The position numbers and the translations under genes were made by a program. Shown here in pieces: positions 1 to 7,356 of a stretch of 64,000 nt of DNA. The DNA is from Gilvimarinus algae (GTDB lineage Bacteria; Pseudomonadota; Gammaproteobacteria; Pseudomonadales; Cellvibrionaceae), in contig NZ_JAULRT010000052.1 in the NCBI RefSeq assembly GCF_030518215.1, positions 186,001 through 250,000 of the forward strand. The letters are read 5' to 3'. Under the pieces are notes generated by a model. It saw only the letters and a list, made by a program, of their open reading frames with translations. It ran no database searches and had not been told where the DNA came from. Each line of letters opens with the position of its first letter. The first letter of the stretch is position 1.

Positions 1-770
1 GCGCCGAAGCGGTGGCCGATGACGAGACCCTCGACTCCATTATCGAGGCCAGTGACGCTGTTATGGTGGCGCGTGGTGATCTGGGTGTGGAAATCGGTGA
101 CGAAGAACTGATCGGTGTGCAAAAGCGCATCATCAGCCGCGCCCGCGCTCAGAACAAAGTGGTGATTACGGCGACTCAGATGATGGAGTCGATGATCAAC
201 TCACCTATGCCGACCCGCGCCGAAGTCTTTGACGTCGCCAACGCGGTGCTCGACGGCACCGATGCGGTTATGCTCTCAGCCGAAACGGCGGCCGGTAATT
301 TTCCGGTGGAGACAGTGCTGGCCATGGCGCGCGTGATTGTCGGCGCCGAAAAGCACCCTCAAGCGAGCTACGACACCTACCGGGTGGATGAAGAGTTTGG
401 CTCTATCGACCAGTCCATCGCCCTGGCCACCATGTATACCGCCAACCATGTGAAAGGCGCCAAGGCGATTATCGCCTTGACCGAGTCGGGCACGACGCCG
501 CGTCTGATGTCGCGGGTGGGGTCCTCCCTGCCGATCTTTGCCTTTTCGCGCCACATCGATACCCAGCGCCGCGTGGCTCTGTATCGCGGTGTGCAGCCCG
601 TGCCTTTTGACACTCATGCGGTGCCCTGTCAGGAAGACTACACTCGCGCCATTGATATTTTGAAAGACAAGGGCGTGCTGGTGGAAGGTGACCTGGTCAT
701 TCTGACCGCTGGCGATAGCAACCAGCTCGGCGGCACCAATACCATGAAGGTGCTACGTGTTGGCGATTAA
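1..770 (+). CDS. pyk: Pyruvate kinase, C-terminal part (5' end outside window)
   Basis: Catalyses phosphoenolpyruvate + ADP to pyruvate + ATP, the last step of glycolysis, in the cytoplasm. The frame is already open at base 3, so the N-terminal half lies upstream of the window. Visible signatures are the block [11 protein letters not shown] and the motif ATQMMESM, which in pyruvate kinases lies in the catalytic TIM barrel, followed by [23 protein letters not shown]. The C-terminal allosteric domain follows and ends in [12 protein letters not shown] strong UUCG-loop terminator lies 20 bases after the stop, so this gene ends its transcript. There is no sign of damage. The isozyme (PykA or PykF type) cannot be decided from this fragment. 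Confidence 0.95.
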   Translation, partial: AEAVADDETLDSIIEASDAVMVARGDLGVEIGDEELIGVQKRIISRARAQNKVVITATQMMESMINSPMPTRAEVFDVANAVLDGTDAVMLSAETAAGNFPVETVLAMARVIVGAEKHPQASYDTYRVDEEFGSIDQSIALATMYTANHVKGAKAIIALTESGTTPRLMSRVGSSLPIFAFSRHIDTQRRVALYRGVQPVPFDTHAVPCQEDYTRAIDILKDKGVLVEGDLVILTAGDSNQLGGTNTMKVLRVGD

Positions 771-790
771 ACTATGATCACCATAGTTTT

Positions 791-819
791 AAAACGGCAG
801 CTTCGGCTGCCGTTTTTTT
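791..819 (+). terminator. Rho-independent terminator of pyk
   Basis: An 11-bp stem AAAACGGCAGC / GCTGCCGTTTT closed by a TTCG tetraloop and followed by a run of T. It ends the pyk transcript just before the next gene's ribosome-binding site. Confidence 0.9.
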
Positions 820-855
820 ATATGATGTGGCAACGGATTTGGACGAGAGGCTGTT

Positions 856-1680
856 ATGAGGCGTTTGGCGTTGTGTTTTCTGCTCTGGTGTGTGGCGGGT
901 TCGGTCGGGGCGAGTGAATCTCTGTTGCTGGAGCTGGACGGTGGCTGGCAGCAGGGCGGTATTGTGCGCGGCAAGGCGGTGCCCGGCAGCGAGGTGCGCT
1001 TTAACGGTAAAAACATCGCTATCGGTCCCAAAGGCGAATTTGTGGTTGGTCTTGGGCGCGATGCCGAGCCGACGGCTACATTGGCAATTCGCTATCAAGG
1101 GCAATCCTGGGAAAACGTCTACGATATCGCCCGGCGCGATTACCGGATTCAGCGCATAGAGGGCGTGCCGCAGAAAACGGTGACGCCCTCACAGGAGCAG
1201 CGTGAGCGCGCCCGCAAAGAGGCGGAGAAGGTCTGGTTGGCGCGTCAAACCGAGCGCGAGGCTACGGACTTTATGCAGGCCTTTAAATGGCCGTTAATCG
1301 GCCCCATCACAGGGGTGTATGGATCGCAGCGCGTCTATAACGGCGAGCCGCGCGCACCGCATTATGGCGTAGACATTGCCGCTCCCACGGGCACGCGGGT
1401 CGTTGCCCCGGCAGCTGGCGTGGTGACACTAGCCGAGCCCGACTTGTTCTACTCCGGTGGCACGCTGATTATCGACCATGGTCACGGACTCTCGTCCACG
1501 TTTATCCACCTGTCTAAGCTTTTTGTGGCTGTGGGTGATGAGGTCGGCCAGGGAGACGCGATTGCCGAGGTCGGCGCCACCGGACGGGCGACAGGTCCGC
1601 ATCTGGACTGGCGAATGAATTGGCTGGATGAGCGAGTGGACCCCACGGTGCTGGTAGGCCCGATGCCCAGTGCGCAATAA
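856..1680 (+). CDS. M23 family metallopeptidase, secreted (LytM-type)
   Basis: A predicted periplasmic or envelope protein of 274 aa with a cleavable signal peptide (MRRLALCFLLWCVAGSVGAS). The N-terminal half is a beta-rich domain, residues ~95-150 are charged and helical, and residues ~160-265 form the LytM/M23 fold. Visible metal-site elements are HYGVD (the HxxxD motif) and HGHG followed by FIHL. In place of the usual final HxH there is GPHLDW, so Asp stands where a zinc-binding His is expected. I recall this variant in other proteobacterial members, so it may be a subfamily trait. Family role: cutting peptidoglycan cross-links or activating amidases. The start is supported by GAGAGG upstream of the ATG. 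The gene stands alone between two terminator or promoter regions. Confidence 0.85.
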   Translation: MRRLALCFLLWCVAGSVGASESLLLELDGGWQQGGIVRGKAVPGSEVRFNGKNIAIGPKGEFVVGLGRDAEPTATLAIRYQGQSWENVYDIARRDYRIQRIEGVPQKTVTPSQEQRERARKEAEKVWLARQTEREATDFMQAFKWPLIGPITGVYGSQRVYNGEPRAPHYGVDIAAPTGTRVVAPAAGVVTLAEPDLFYSGGTLIIDHGHGLSSTFIHLSKLFVAVGDEVGQGDAIAEVGATGRATGPHLDWRMNWLDERVDPTVLVGPMPSAQ

Positions 1681-1772
1681 GCCGGCAGCACAGAGACACG
1701 GGGGCGCAGGCGGTGTAATATAGCGCCCCTTAACCGGGCTTGAGGCCCGGGCCAATCTGAGGTTACAGAGGA

Positions 1773-1970
1773 ATGATTGACAAAAAGTTGCTCAGCATAC
1801 TGGTTTGCCCCGTGAGTAAAGGCGAGCTTGAGTACGACCGCGAGGCTTCCGAGCTGGTGTGTTGGGAGAGCGGTCTGGCCTACCCAGTACGTGACGGTAT
1901 TCCCGTGATGCTGGAATCCGAAGCCCGGACGCTGAGCGATGAAGAAAAGCAGGCGCACAAACATCAATAA
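1773..1970 (+). CDS. Trm112 family protein (YcaR-like, UPF0434)
   Basis: A 65-aa protein with the typical layout KLLSILVCP ... [16 protein letters not shown] of the Trm112/YcaR family. In eukaryotes and archaea Trm112 is a zinc-binding activator of methyltransferases; the bacterial role is not settled. The N-terminal CPxC zinc knuckle reads CPVS here, so the second Cys is lost, as in many proteobacterial relatives (for example CPVT), and zinc binding is doubtful. An AGAGGA ribosome-binding site lies just before the ATG. alaS follows 56 bases later on the same strand and may be partly co-transcribed. Confidence 0.85.
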   Translation: MIDKKLLSILVCPVSKGELEYDREASELVCWESGLAYPVRDGIPVMLESEARTLSDEEKQAHKHQ

Positions 1971-1979
1971 CTCCCGCCT

Positions 1980-2007
1980 TTGCACCTCAAGCAACCGATC
2001 GTATTAG
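1980..2007 (+). promoter_or_regulatory. Possible sigma-70 promoter for alaS
   Basis: TTGCAC and TATTAG separated by 16 bases, 20 bases upstream of the alaS ATG. Each box matches consensus at four of six positions, so this is only a candidate. Confidence 0.35.
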
Positions 2008-2026
2008 ACTGACCAACGGAAACACT

Positions 2027-4627
2027 ATGAAGAGCGCTGAAATTCGCGATGCCTTTTTAAACTACTTTGCGTCCAAGGGCCACAGCATTGTTCCTTCCAG
2101 CTCGCTGGTACCGGGCAATGACCCGACCTTGCTGTTCACCAATGCCGGCATGAACCAGTTCAAGGACGTGTTTTTGGGCGGCGAGCAGCGCGATTACAGC
2201 CGGGCGACCAGTTCGCAGCGTTGCGTCCGTGCCGGTGGTAAGCATAACGATTTGGAAAACGTCGGTTACACCGCCCGTCACCACACCTTTTTTGAAATGC
2301 TGGGCAACTTCAGCTTTGGCGATTATTTCAAGCGCGATGCCATCGCCTTTGCCTGGGAGTTTCTCACCGGCGTACTCAAGCTGCCCCCGGAGCGCCTGTG
2401 GATCACCGTCCACGTCTCGGACGACGAGGCAGCGGATATCTGGCTGAAGGAAGTCGGTGTCAGCGCCGAGCGTTTCTCCCGCCTGGACGAAGACAACTTC
2501 TGGCAGATGGGTGATACCGGCCCCTGTGGCCCCAGTTCCGAGATATTTTACGATCACGGCACCGATGTGCCCGGTGGCCCGCCCGGCAGTGAAAACGACG
2601 ATCTCGATCGTTATATCGAAATCTGGAATCTGGTGTTTATGCAGTACGAGCGCCAGAGCAGCGGCGAGTTGAAACCTTTGCCCAACCCCTCCATCGATAC
2701 CGGAATGGGGTTGGAGCGCATTGCCGCCGTCATGCAGGGCGTACATACCAACTATGAAATCGACTTATTCCAGCACCTGCTGAAAGCCGCGGCGGCGGCT
2801 ACCGGTGCTTCGGATCTTGAAAACAAGTCCCTGCGCGTGATTGCCGATCACATCCGCTCCAGCGCTTTTTTGATCAGCGACGGTGTTCTGCCTTCCAATG
2901 AAGGGCGCGGTTACGTGCTGCGCCGCATTATCCGCCGCGCCATTCGCCACGGTCATCAGTTGGGTCAGAGTCAGGCATTCTTTCACACTTTGGTGGCAGC
3001 GCTGGCCGAAGTCATGGGCGATGCTTACCCGGAGCTTAAAGAGCGCCAGAGTCAAATTGCCAAGGTGCTGCTCGCCGAAGAGGAGCAGTTTGCCAAGACC
3101 CTCGACAAAGGCATGGCGGTGCTTGAAGAGGCCCTTGGCGCACTGAGCGGCCGTCAAATTCCCGGTGAAGTTGTCTTTACCCTTTACGATACCTATGGTT
3201 TTCCGGTTGATCTCACAGCGGATATCGCTCGCGAGCGCGAGCTGACCATTGACCACTCAGGCTATGAGGCGGCGATGGAAGCCCAGCGCCAGCGCGCGCG
3301 TGCGGCCGGTAATTTTAAAGTCGATTACACCCAGGCGGCGCTGGATGTGCCCGCTACGGTTTTCAGCGGCTACACTGAGCTGAATGCGGACAGCCAGGTA
3401 CTCGCCATCTTGCGCGACGGCGCCGTTGTGACTGAGCTGTCAGAGGGCGATGACGCTGCCTTGGTGCTGGATCGCACGGCGTTTTACGCCGAATCCGGTG
3501 GTCAGGTGGGCGACAGCGGTTACCTGGAGGCTGATGGTGTGCGCTTTGAGGTGCGCGACTGTATTAAACAAGGCGCGCACTTTCTCCATATCGGCCGGGT
3601 ACTGCACGGTAAGGTGAGCCAGGGCGACCGTTTGAGTGGCCAGGTGGATGCCGGTGTGCGTGGAGCCACGGCGCTCAACCACTCTGCGACGCACTTGCTG
3701 CACGCGGCGCTGCGTCAAGTGTTGGGCGAGCATGTCACGCAGAAAGGCTCGCTGGTGGACTCCGAGCGGCTGCGGTTTGATTTTTCCCACTTTGAAGCCG
3801 TCACGGCCGAGGAGCTCAAGCGCATTGAAAGCATGGTCAACGATCAAATCTTAGCCAACACAGAAGTCACCACCGAGCTGTGTGATATGGAGACTGCCAA
3901 GGCCAGAGGCGCTATGGCGCTGTTTGGCGAAAAGTATGGCGAACAAGTCCGCGTGCTGAGCATGGGTACCGATCGTTTCTCGGTCGAGCTTTGTGGCGGC
4001 ACTCACGTCAAGCGCACTGGTGATATCGGCTTAATGCGCATTGTCAGTGAGTCGGGCATTGCGTCTGGCGTGCGCCGGATTGAGGCCATCACCGGCAGGT
4101 CGGCGCTGGCGGCGTTTGACACCGCTGAGCAGCGCCTCGGGCGCGCGGCGGCGCTGATCAAGGCGAGCCCTGACTCGCTCGTGGACAAGCTCGAGCAGTT
4201 GGTGGGCCAAAACCGCAAGCTGGAAAAGGAGCTGGCCGCTCTGAAGACCAAGTTGGCCAGCGCCGGCAGCCGCGACCTGGTGGCTGAGGCTGTAGAGGTT
4301 TCCGGTATCAAGGTGCTGGCCGTCAAGCTCGAAGGGGCCGATGCCAAGTCACTGCGCGATAGCGCCGATCAACTGAAAAACAAGCTGGGTACTGCCGTTG
4401 TGCTCTTGGCTGCCGAGGACGAGGGTAAGGTCGCTCTGGTCGCCGGGGTGACCAAAGACGCTACCGCCCGGATTAAGGCCGGCGAGCTCATGCGATACGT
4501 GGCCGAGCAGGTCGGCGGTAAGGGCGGTGGCCGGCCGGATATGGCGCAGGGTGGTGGCAGCGACGTGGCGGCTATCGACGCTGCGCTTGCCAGCGTAGTG
4601 CCTTGGGTCAAGGAAAACCTTGGATAA
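2027..4627 (+). CDS. alaS: Alanine--tRNA ligase
   Basis: Charges tRNA-Ala with alanine and edits mischarged Ser/Gly. The full-length protein of 866 aa shows all expected parts. The class II catalytic core begins [19 protein letters not shown] and includes [15 protein letters not shown] and [15 protein letters not shown]. The tRNA-recognition region follows. The editing domain has the zinc-binding HSATHLLH and CGGTH motifs, and the C-terminal DHHA1/C-Ala domain ends with the glycine-rich [15 protein letters not shown]. The order alaS-lysC-csrA-tRNA-Ser is the same as I recall in Pseudomonas. No defects are seen. Confidence 0.98.
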   Translation: MKSAEIRDAFLNYFASKGHSIVPSSSLVPGNDPTLLFTNAGMNQFKDVFLGGEQRDYSRATSSQRCVRAGGKHNDLENVGYTARHHTFFEMLGNFSFGDYFKRDAIAFAWEFLTGVLKLPPERLWITVHVSDDEAADIWLKEVGVSAERFSRLDEDNFWQMGDTGPCGPSSEIFYDHGTDVPGGPPGSENDDLDRYIEIWNLVFMQYERQSSGELKPLPNPSIDTGMGLERIAAVMQGVHTNYEIDLFQHLLKAAAAATGASDLENKSLRVIADHIRSSAFLISDGVLPSNEGRGYVLRRIIRRAIRHGHQLGQSQAFFHTLVAALAEVMGDAYPELKERQSQIAKVLLAEEEQFAKTLDKGMAVLEEALGALSGRQIPGEVVFTLYDTYGFPVDLTADIARERELTIDHSGYEAAMEAQRQRARAAGNFKVDYTQAALDVPATVFSGYTELNADSQVLAILRDGAVVTELSEGDDAALVLDRTAFYAESGGQVGDSGYLEADGVRFEVRDCIKQGAHFLHIGRVLHGKVSQGDRLSGQVDAGVRGATALNHSATHLLHAALRQVLGEHVTQKGSLVDSERLRFDFSHFEAVTAEELKRIESMVNDQILANTEVTTELCDMETAKARGAMALFGEKYGEQVRVLSMGTDRFSVELCGGTHVKRTGDIGLMRIVSESGIASGVRRIEAITGRSALAAFDTAEQRLGRAAALIKASPDSLVDKLEQLVGQNRKLEKELAALKTKLASAGSRDLVAEAVEVSGIKVLAVKLEGADAKSLRDSADQLKNKLGTAVVLLAAEDEGKVALVAGVTKDATARIKAGELMRYVAEQVGGKGGGRPDMAQGGGSDVAAIDAALASVVPWVKENLG

Positions 4628-4682
4628 GTTTGCTTAAAGTCGGTTTGACTGTAAAAAAGTGTTTGAACAGGCAACAAACTGA

Positions 4683-4711
4683 TTAACATTTGTCTTAGTT
4701 TGGTGTTTAAT
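4683..4711 (+). promoter_or_regulatory. Sigma-70 promoter for lysC
   Basis: A -35 box TTAACA and a -10 box TTTAAT separated by 17 bases, each five of six to consensus. Transcription would start near 4718, giving a leader of about 60 nt. This also rules out any lysC start upstream of the promoter. Confidence 0.6.
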
Positions 4712-4779
4712 TGCCGCCTTTTTGCGATCATGCAGATAAATGCGTCAATTTCACGGGAAATGTGAGGAATAGGCCGGGA

Positions 4780-6015
4780 ATGAGCTTATTGGTACAGAAA
4801 TACGGTGGCACCTCTGTAGGAACCATCGAGCGCATTGAAGCGGTAGCTGAGAAAGTTGCCGGGTTTAGGGCCCAAGGACACGATATGGTCGTGGTAGTGT
4901 CCGCCATGAGCGGTGAAACCAACCGCCTGATTGCCCTGGCCAAGGACATTCAGGAAACGCCCGACCCGAGAGAGATGGATGTGCTCGTCTCCACCGGCGA
5001 GCAGGTGACCATCGCCCTGTTGTGCATGGCGCTGAAAAAGCGCGGTTGCGATGCGCGCTCTTATACTGGCTCCCAGGTGCGTATTCTCACCGATAGTGCC
5101 CACACCAAGGCCCGGATTCAGGAGATTGATGAGGCGAATATGCGCGCTGATCTCAATGCCGGCCGTGTTGTGGTGGTCGCGGGTTTCCAGGGTGTGGATG
5201 ACAGTGGCAATATCACCACGCTGGGCCGCGGTGGCTCCGATACCACCGGGGTTGCCCTGGCGGCGGCGCTCAAGGCCGATGAATGTCAGATCTACACCGA
5301 TGTGGATGGCGTATACACCACCGATCCGAGGGTGGTAGAAAAGGCCCGCCGGCTTGAGAAAATCACCTTTGAGGAAATGCTGGAAATGGCCAGCCTGGGT
5401 TCCAAGGTGTTGCAGATTCGCTCTGTGGAGTTTGCCGGCAAATACAATGTACCGCTGCGGGTGTTGTCCAGCTTTAAGGACGGCCCCGGCACTTTGATTA
5501 CCCTCGACGAGGAAGATAGCACTATGGAACAGCCCGTTGTCTCCGGGATCGCTTTTAACCGCGATGAGGCCAAGATTACTCTGGCCGGTATTCCCGACAC
5601 CCCAGGAATTGCCTCTAAAATTCTGGCACCGGTGGGTAAGGCGAATATTGAGGTGGATGTTATCGTACAGAACGTCGGCGCGGATAATACGACGGATCTG
5701 ACCTTTACCGTCAATCGCGGTGATATGAAAAAAGCTGTGGATTTGCTCGCTGGCGTTGCCCAGGAGATCGGCGCGCGCGAGGTGATCAGTGACGATGGCA
5801 TTGCCAAGGTATCTATTGTTGGCGTGGGCATGCGTTCACACGCGGGTGTGGCCTCTACCATGTTTACGGCGCTGGCCGAAGAGGGTATTAACATTCAGAT
5901 GATCACCACCTCGGAGATTAAAATCTCGGTAATCATCAGCGAGAAGTATTTAGAGTTGGCTGTGCGAACCTTGCACAGCGCATTCGGCTTGGACGCCGAA
6001 TCTGCACAGGCTTGA
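4780..6015 (+). CDS. lysC: Aspartate kinase
   Basis: Phosphorylates aspartate, the first step towards lysine, threonine, methionine and diaminopimelate. The protein is 411 aa and starts MSLLVQKYGGTSVG, the classical aspartokinase N-terminus. GRGGSDTTGVALAAAL and YTDVDGVYTTDPR mark the kinase domain (about residues 1-245), and two ACT domains follow (about 265-410). The frame is open further upstream, but the promoter at 4683-4711 and the conserved N-terminus fix the start at 4780, with GTGAGGA as a distant ribosome-binding site. This is the monofunctional, feedback-inhibited type found in Pseudomonas. I see no lysine riboswitch in the short leader. Confidence 0.95.
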   Translation: MSLLVQKYGGTSVGTIERIEAVAEKVAGFRAQGHDMVVVVSAMSGETNRLIALAKDIQETPDPREMDVLVSTGEQVTIALLCMALKKRGCDARSYTGSQVRILTDSAHTKARIQEIDEANMRADLNAGRVVVVAGFQGVDDSGNITTLGRGGSDTTGVALAAALKADECQIYTDVDGVYTTDPRVVEKARRLEKITFEEMLEMASLGSKVLQIRSVEFAGKYNVPLRVLSSFKDGPGTLITLDEEDSTMEQPVVSGIAFNRDEAKITLAGIPDTPGIASKILAPVGKANIEVDVIVQNVGADNTTDLTFTVNRGDMKKAVDLLAGVAQEIGAREVISDDGIAKVSIVGVGMRSHAGVASTMFTALAEEGINIQMITTSEIKISVIISEKYLELAVRTLHSAFGLDAESAQA

Positions 6016-6203
6016 TCACTGAGTCACTTTGCGGCTCACTGTGCGCGAGAAAACGGATGATCCGGGTTTGAAAAAATCCGTAAAATTTTATGGGGGCAAT
6101 TCCCCGTTTTGCGAAAAATGAGCAATACTGAGAGTGTCAGCACTTGAGACCTGCGACAGGCAGGCAGTTGTGATTTCGCATCAGGGGGGCGTTTAGCGGC
6201 AGT

Positions 6204-6248
6204 GGATACGGGAATCACGGCCGCGTAGCTACAGGATGGATTTAAGGA
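6204..6248 (+). promoter_or_regulatory. Cluster of GGA motifs in csrA leader (putative CsrA autoregulatory sites)
   Basis: Five GGA triplets lie at 6204, 6211, 6234, 6238 and 6246, the last inside the AAGGAG ribosome-binding site. CsrA/RsmA binds GGA in RNA loops, and E. coli csrA is known to repress its own translation, so this is a plausible autoregulatory leader. The assignment is inference from motif density and position. Confidence 0.5.
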
Positions 6249-6255
6249 GATTGTT

Positions 6256-6447
6256 ATGTTGATTTTGACTCGCCGTATTGGCGAAACCCTTATGGTTGGT
6301 GATGAAGTCACCGTGACCGTGCTCGGAGTGAAAGGCAATCAGGTACGTATTGGCGTTAATGCGCCAAAAGATATCGCCGTTCACCGTGAAGAGATTTACC
6401 AGCGCATTCAGCGTGAAAAGCAAAACCAGGAAGAAGATCTCGGTTAA
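6256..6447 (+). CDS. csrA: Carbon storage regulator CsrA/RsmA
   Basis: A 63-aa RNA-binding global post-transcriptional regulator that acts as a homodimer and blocks or stabilises target mRNAs. The sequence [18 protein letters not shown] ... [17 protein letters not shown] is nearly identical to the E. coli and Pseudomonas proteins, including the RNA-contacting L4 and R44-region residues (VHREEI). A strong AAGGAG lies 8 bases before the ATG. It is followed by a terminator, and its leader has several GGA motifs suggesting autoregulation. Confidence 0.98.
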   Translation: MLILTRRIGETLMVGDEVTVTVLGVKGNQVRIGVNAPKDIAVHREEIYQRIQREKQNQEEDLG

Positions 6448-6464
6448 CGGGATAGAGACTGGAC

Positions 6465-6493
6465 AAACGGCAACCTTGAGTTGCCGTTTTTTT
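6465..6493 (+). terminator. Rho-independent terminator of csrA
   Basis: Stem AAACGGCAAC / GTTGCCGTTT with loop CTTGA, followed by seven T, starting 18 bases after the csrA stop. Confidence 0.9.
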
Positions 6494-6555
6494 ATGCAGC
6501 TTGGTGAAGCTCTCACCAAGTGCCGCAAAAAACCGAGGGCTTAAACGCTTAAGCC

Positions 6556-6583
6556 TTTGAATTTCTGCCAAATATGGTATGAT
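6556..6583 (+). promoter_or_regulatory. Promoter of tRNA-Ser
   Basis: An extended -10 TGG-TATGAT at 6575-6583, with TTTGAA 16 bases upstream as the -35 box, followed by a GC-rich discriminator GCCGCCCC of the kind linked to stringent control of stable-RNA genes. The mature tRNA begins about 54 bases further on. Confidence 0.6.
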
Positions 6584-6636
6584 GCCGCCCCAGTTGACGA
6601 GACGCCCACGGGCCTGTCGCTGAGACACATTGCAAC

Positions 6637-6724
6637 GGAGAAGTGGCCGAGTGGCCGAAGGCGCTCCCCTGCTAAGGGAGTATACCTAACGGTATCGAGG
6701 GTTCGAATCCCTCCTTCTCCGCCA
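6637..6724 (+). tRNA. tRNA-Ser (anticodon GCT)
   Basis: An 88-nt class II tRNA with encoded CCA. The acceptor stem GGAGAAG pairs with CTTCTCC, followed by discriminator G and CCA. The anticodon stem CTCCC / GGGAG holds loop CTGCTAA with anticodon GCT, reading AGC and AGU. A long variable arm (TATACCTAACGGTATC) typical of tRNA-Ser follows, then the T-arm GAGGGTTCGAATCCCTC. Its 3' end is repeated 302 bases downstream. Confidence 0.97.
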
Positions 6725-6822
6725 TACATTGAAAGCCGCCAAGGGTTATTGCACCTCTGGCGGTTTTTTTATGCACAGAAGGTTGGCAGGAGGCGTTCGG
6801 CCGCTCTTGTGCCTCCTGCAGT
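6705..6822 (+). repeat. Direct repeat copy A: tRNA-Ser 3' end plus downstream terminator and inverted repeat
   Basis: A 118-nt unit beginning inside the T-arm of tRNA-Ser. Copy B lies 302 bases downstream and differs at only six substitutions and one single-base deletion. Similarity continues more weakly for about another 90 bases after each copy, for example the shared block CATCAAACCCGATA / TATCAAACCCGATA. Confidence 0.9.
6732..6770 (+). terminator. Terminator of tRNA-Ser (repeat copy A)
   Basis: AAAGCCGCCA pairs with TGGCGGTTT across a 17-nt loop and runs into seven T, 8 bases after the tRNA CCA. Confidence 0.85.
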
Positions 6823-7006
6823 CGCGGCATTTGTGCATCCGTGCACATCAAACCCGATAGAGGGTCGACAAAACGCCGGGAGCGTTTTGCACCGAGCGCA
6901 GCGAGCCCGAAGGCGGGTACATGGATGTGGCCGGTTACTAACGCCAGGAGCGTTTTGCATCGAGCTCAGCGAGCCCGAAGGGCTGGGCGCATGGGCGCGC
7001 CCATGT

Positions 7007-7124
7007 GAATCCCTCCTTCTCCGCCATACATCGAAAACCGCCAAGGGTATTGCACCTCTGGCGGTTTTTTTACGCACACAAGGCTGGCAGGAGGCGTTCG
7101 GCCGATCTTGTGCCTCCTGCAGTT
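7007..7124 (+). repeat. Direct repeat copy B: displaced tRNA-Ser 3' end with terminator
   Basis: Begins GAATCCCTCC and carries the last 20 nt of tRNA-Ser including GCCA. It is not a working tRNA because the 5' two thirds are absent. It continues with the same terminator hairpin and the GCAGGAGGC/GCCTCCTGC inverted repeat as copy A. Confidence 0.9.
7034..7071 (+). terminator. Terminator hairpin (repeat copy B)
   Basis: AAAACCGCCA ... TGGCGGTTTTTTT, the duplicate of the tRNA-Ser terminator. No complete gene lies directly upstream of it. Confidence 0.7.
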
Positions 7125-7270
7125 GAGCATTTTTGCATATCAAACCCGATATAGAACCGCGAAAGCGCCAGGAGCGTCTTGAGCAGAGTGTTGCGAGCTC
7201 GAAGGGCTGGGCTGGAGACGATCAAGGTTTACCGCTTCGATACACTTTTAAGCGGGTAAAATCCGATAGC

Positions 7271-7299
7271 TTGGCTCACAGGTAAAAATTTATTTTAAA
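7271..7299 (+). promoter_or_regulatory. Possible promoter of the GH5 gene
   Basis: TTGGCT and TTTAAA separated by 17 bases in an AT-rich block, about 58 bases before the chosen start codon. The boxes are moderate matches only. Confidence 0.35.
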
Positions 7300-7356
7300 T
7301 ATAAAATTAATTGCGGTACAGTGGGTGGCGTCAGAATAATAACTCAGGAGTATCCC

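Larger units (their letters stand above)
6871..7210 (+). repeat. Three dispersed copies of a ~45-nt GC-rich motif
   Basis: Copies start near 6871, 6940 and 7163. The shared core is GCCaGGAGCGTtTTG, then CGAGC, then GCGAGC and CGAAGG. The first two are close matches and the third is more diverged. They lie between and after the duplicated tRNA ends. Confidence 0.75.
6725..7356. other. Non-coding, repeat-bearing stretch between tRNA-Ser and the GH5 gene
   Basis: No convincing gene. It contains two terminator hairpins, two 9-bp inverted repeats (GCAGGAGGC ... GCCTCCTGC at 6786-6819 and 7087-7120), a duplicate of the tRNA 3' end, three copies of a ~45-nt GC-rich motif, and an AT-rich stretch (7283-7317) just before the GH5 gene. 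An open frame crosses the tRNA and this region but has no ribosome-binding site and covers repeats, so it is not called. Confidence 0.7.

Noticed and set aside
4628-4779. Lysine riboswitch upstream of lysC
   Set aside because: The predicted leader is only about 60 nt and lacks the multi-helix junction needed.
7007-7027. A second tRNA-Ser gene
   Set aside because: Only the 3' terminal 20 nt are present; the acceptor 5' strand, D-arm and anticodon arm are missing.
6557-7126. A 189-codon open frame running through tRNA-Ser and its downstream repeats
   Set aside because: It overlaps the tRNA on the same strand, has no ribosome-binding site, and its sequence is explained by the tRNA and repeats.
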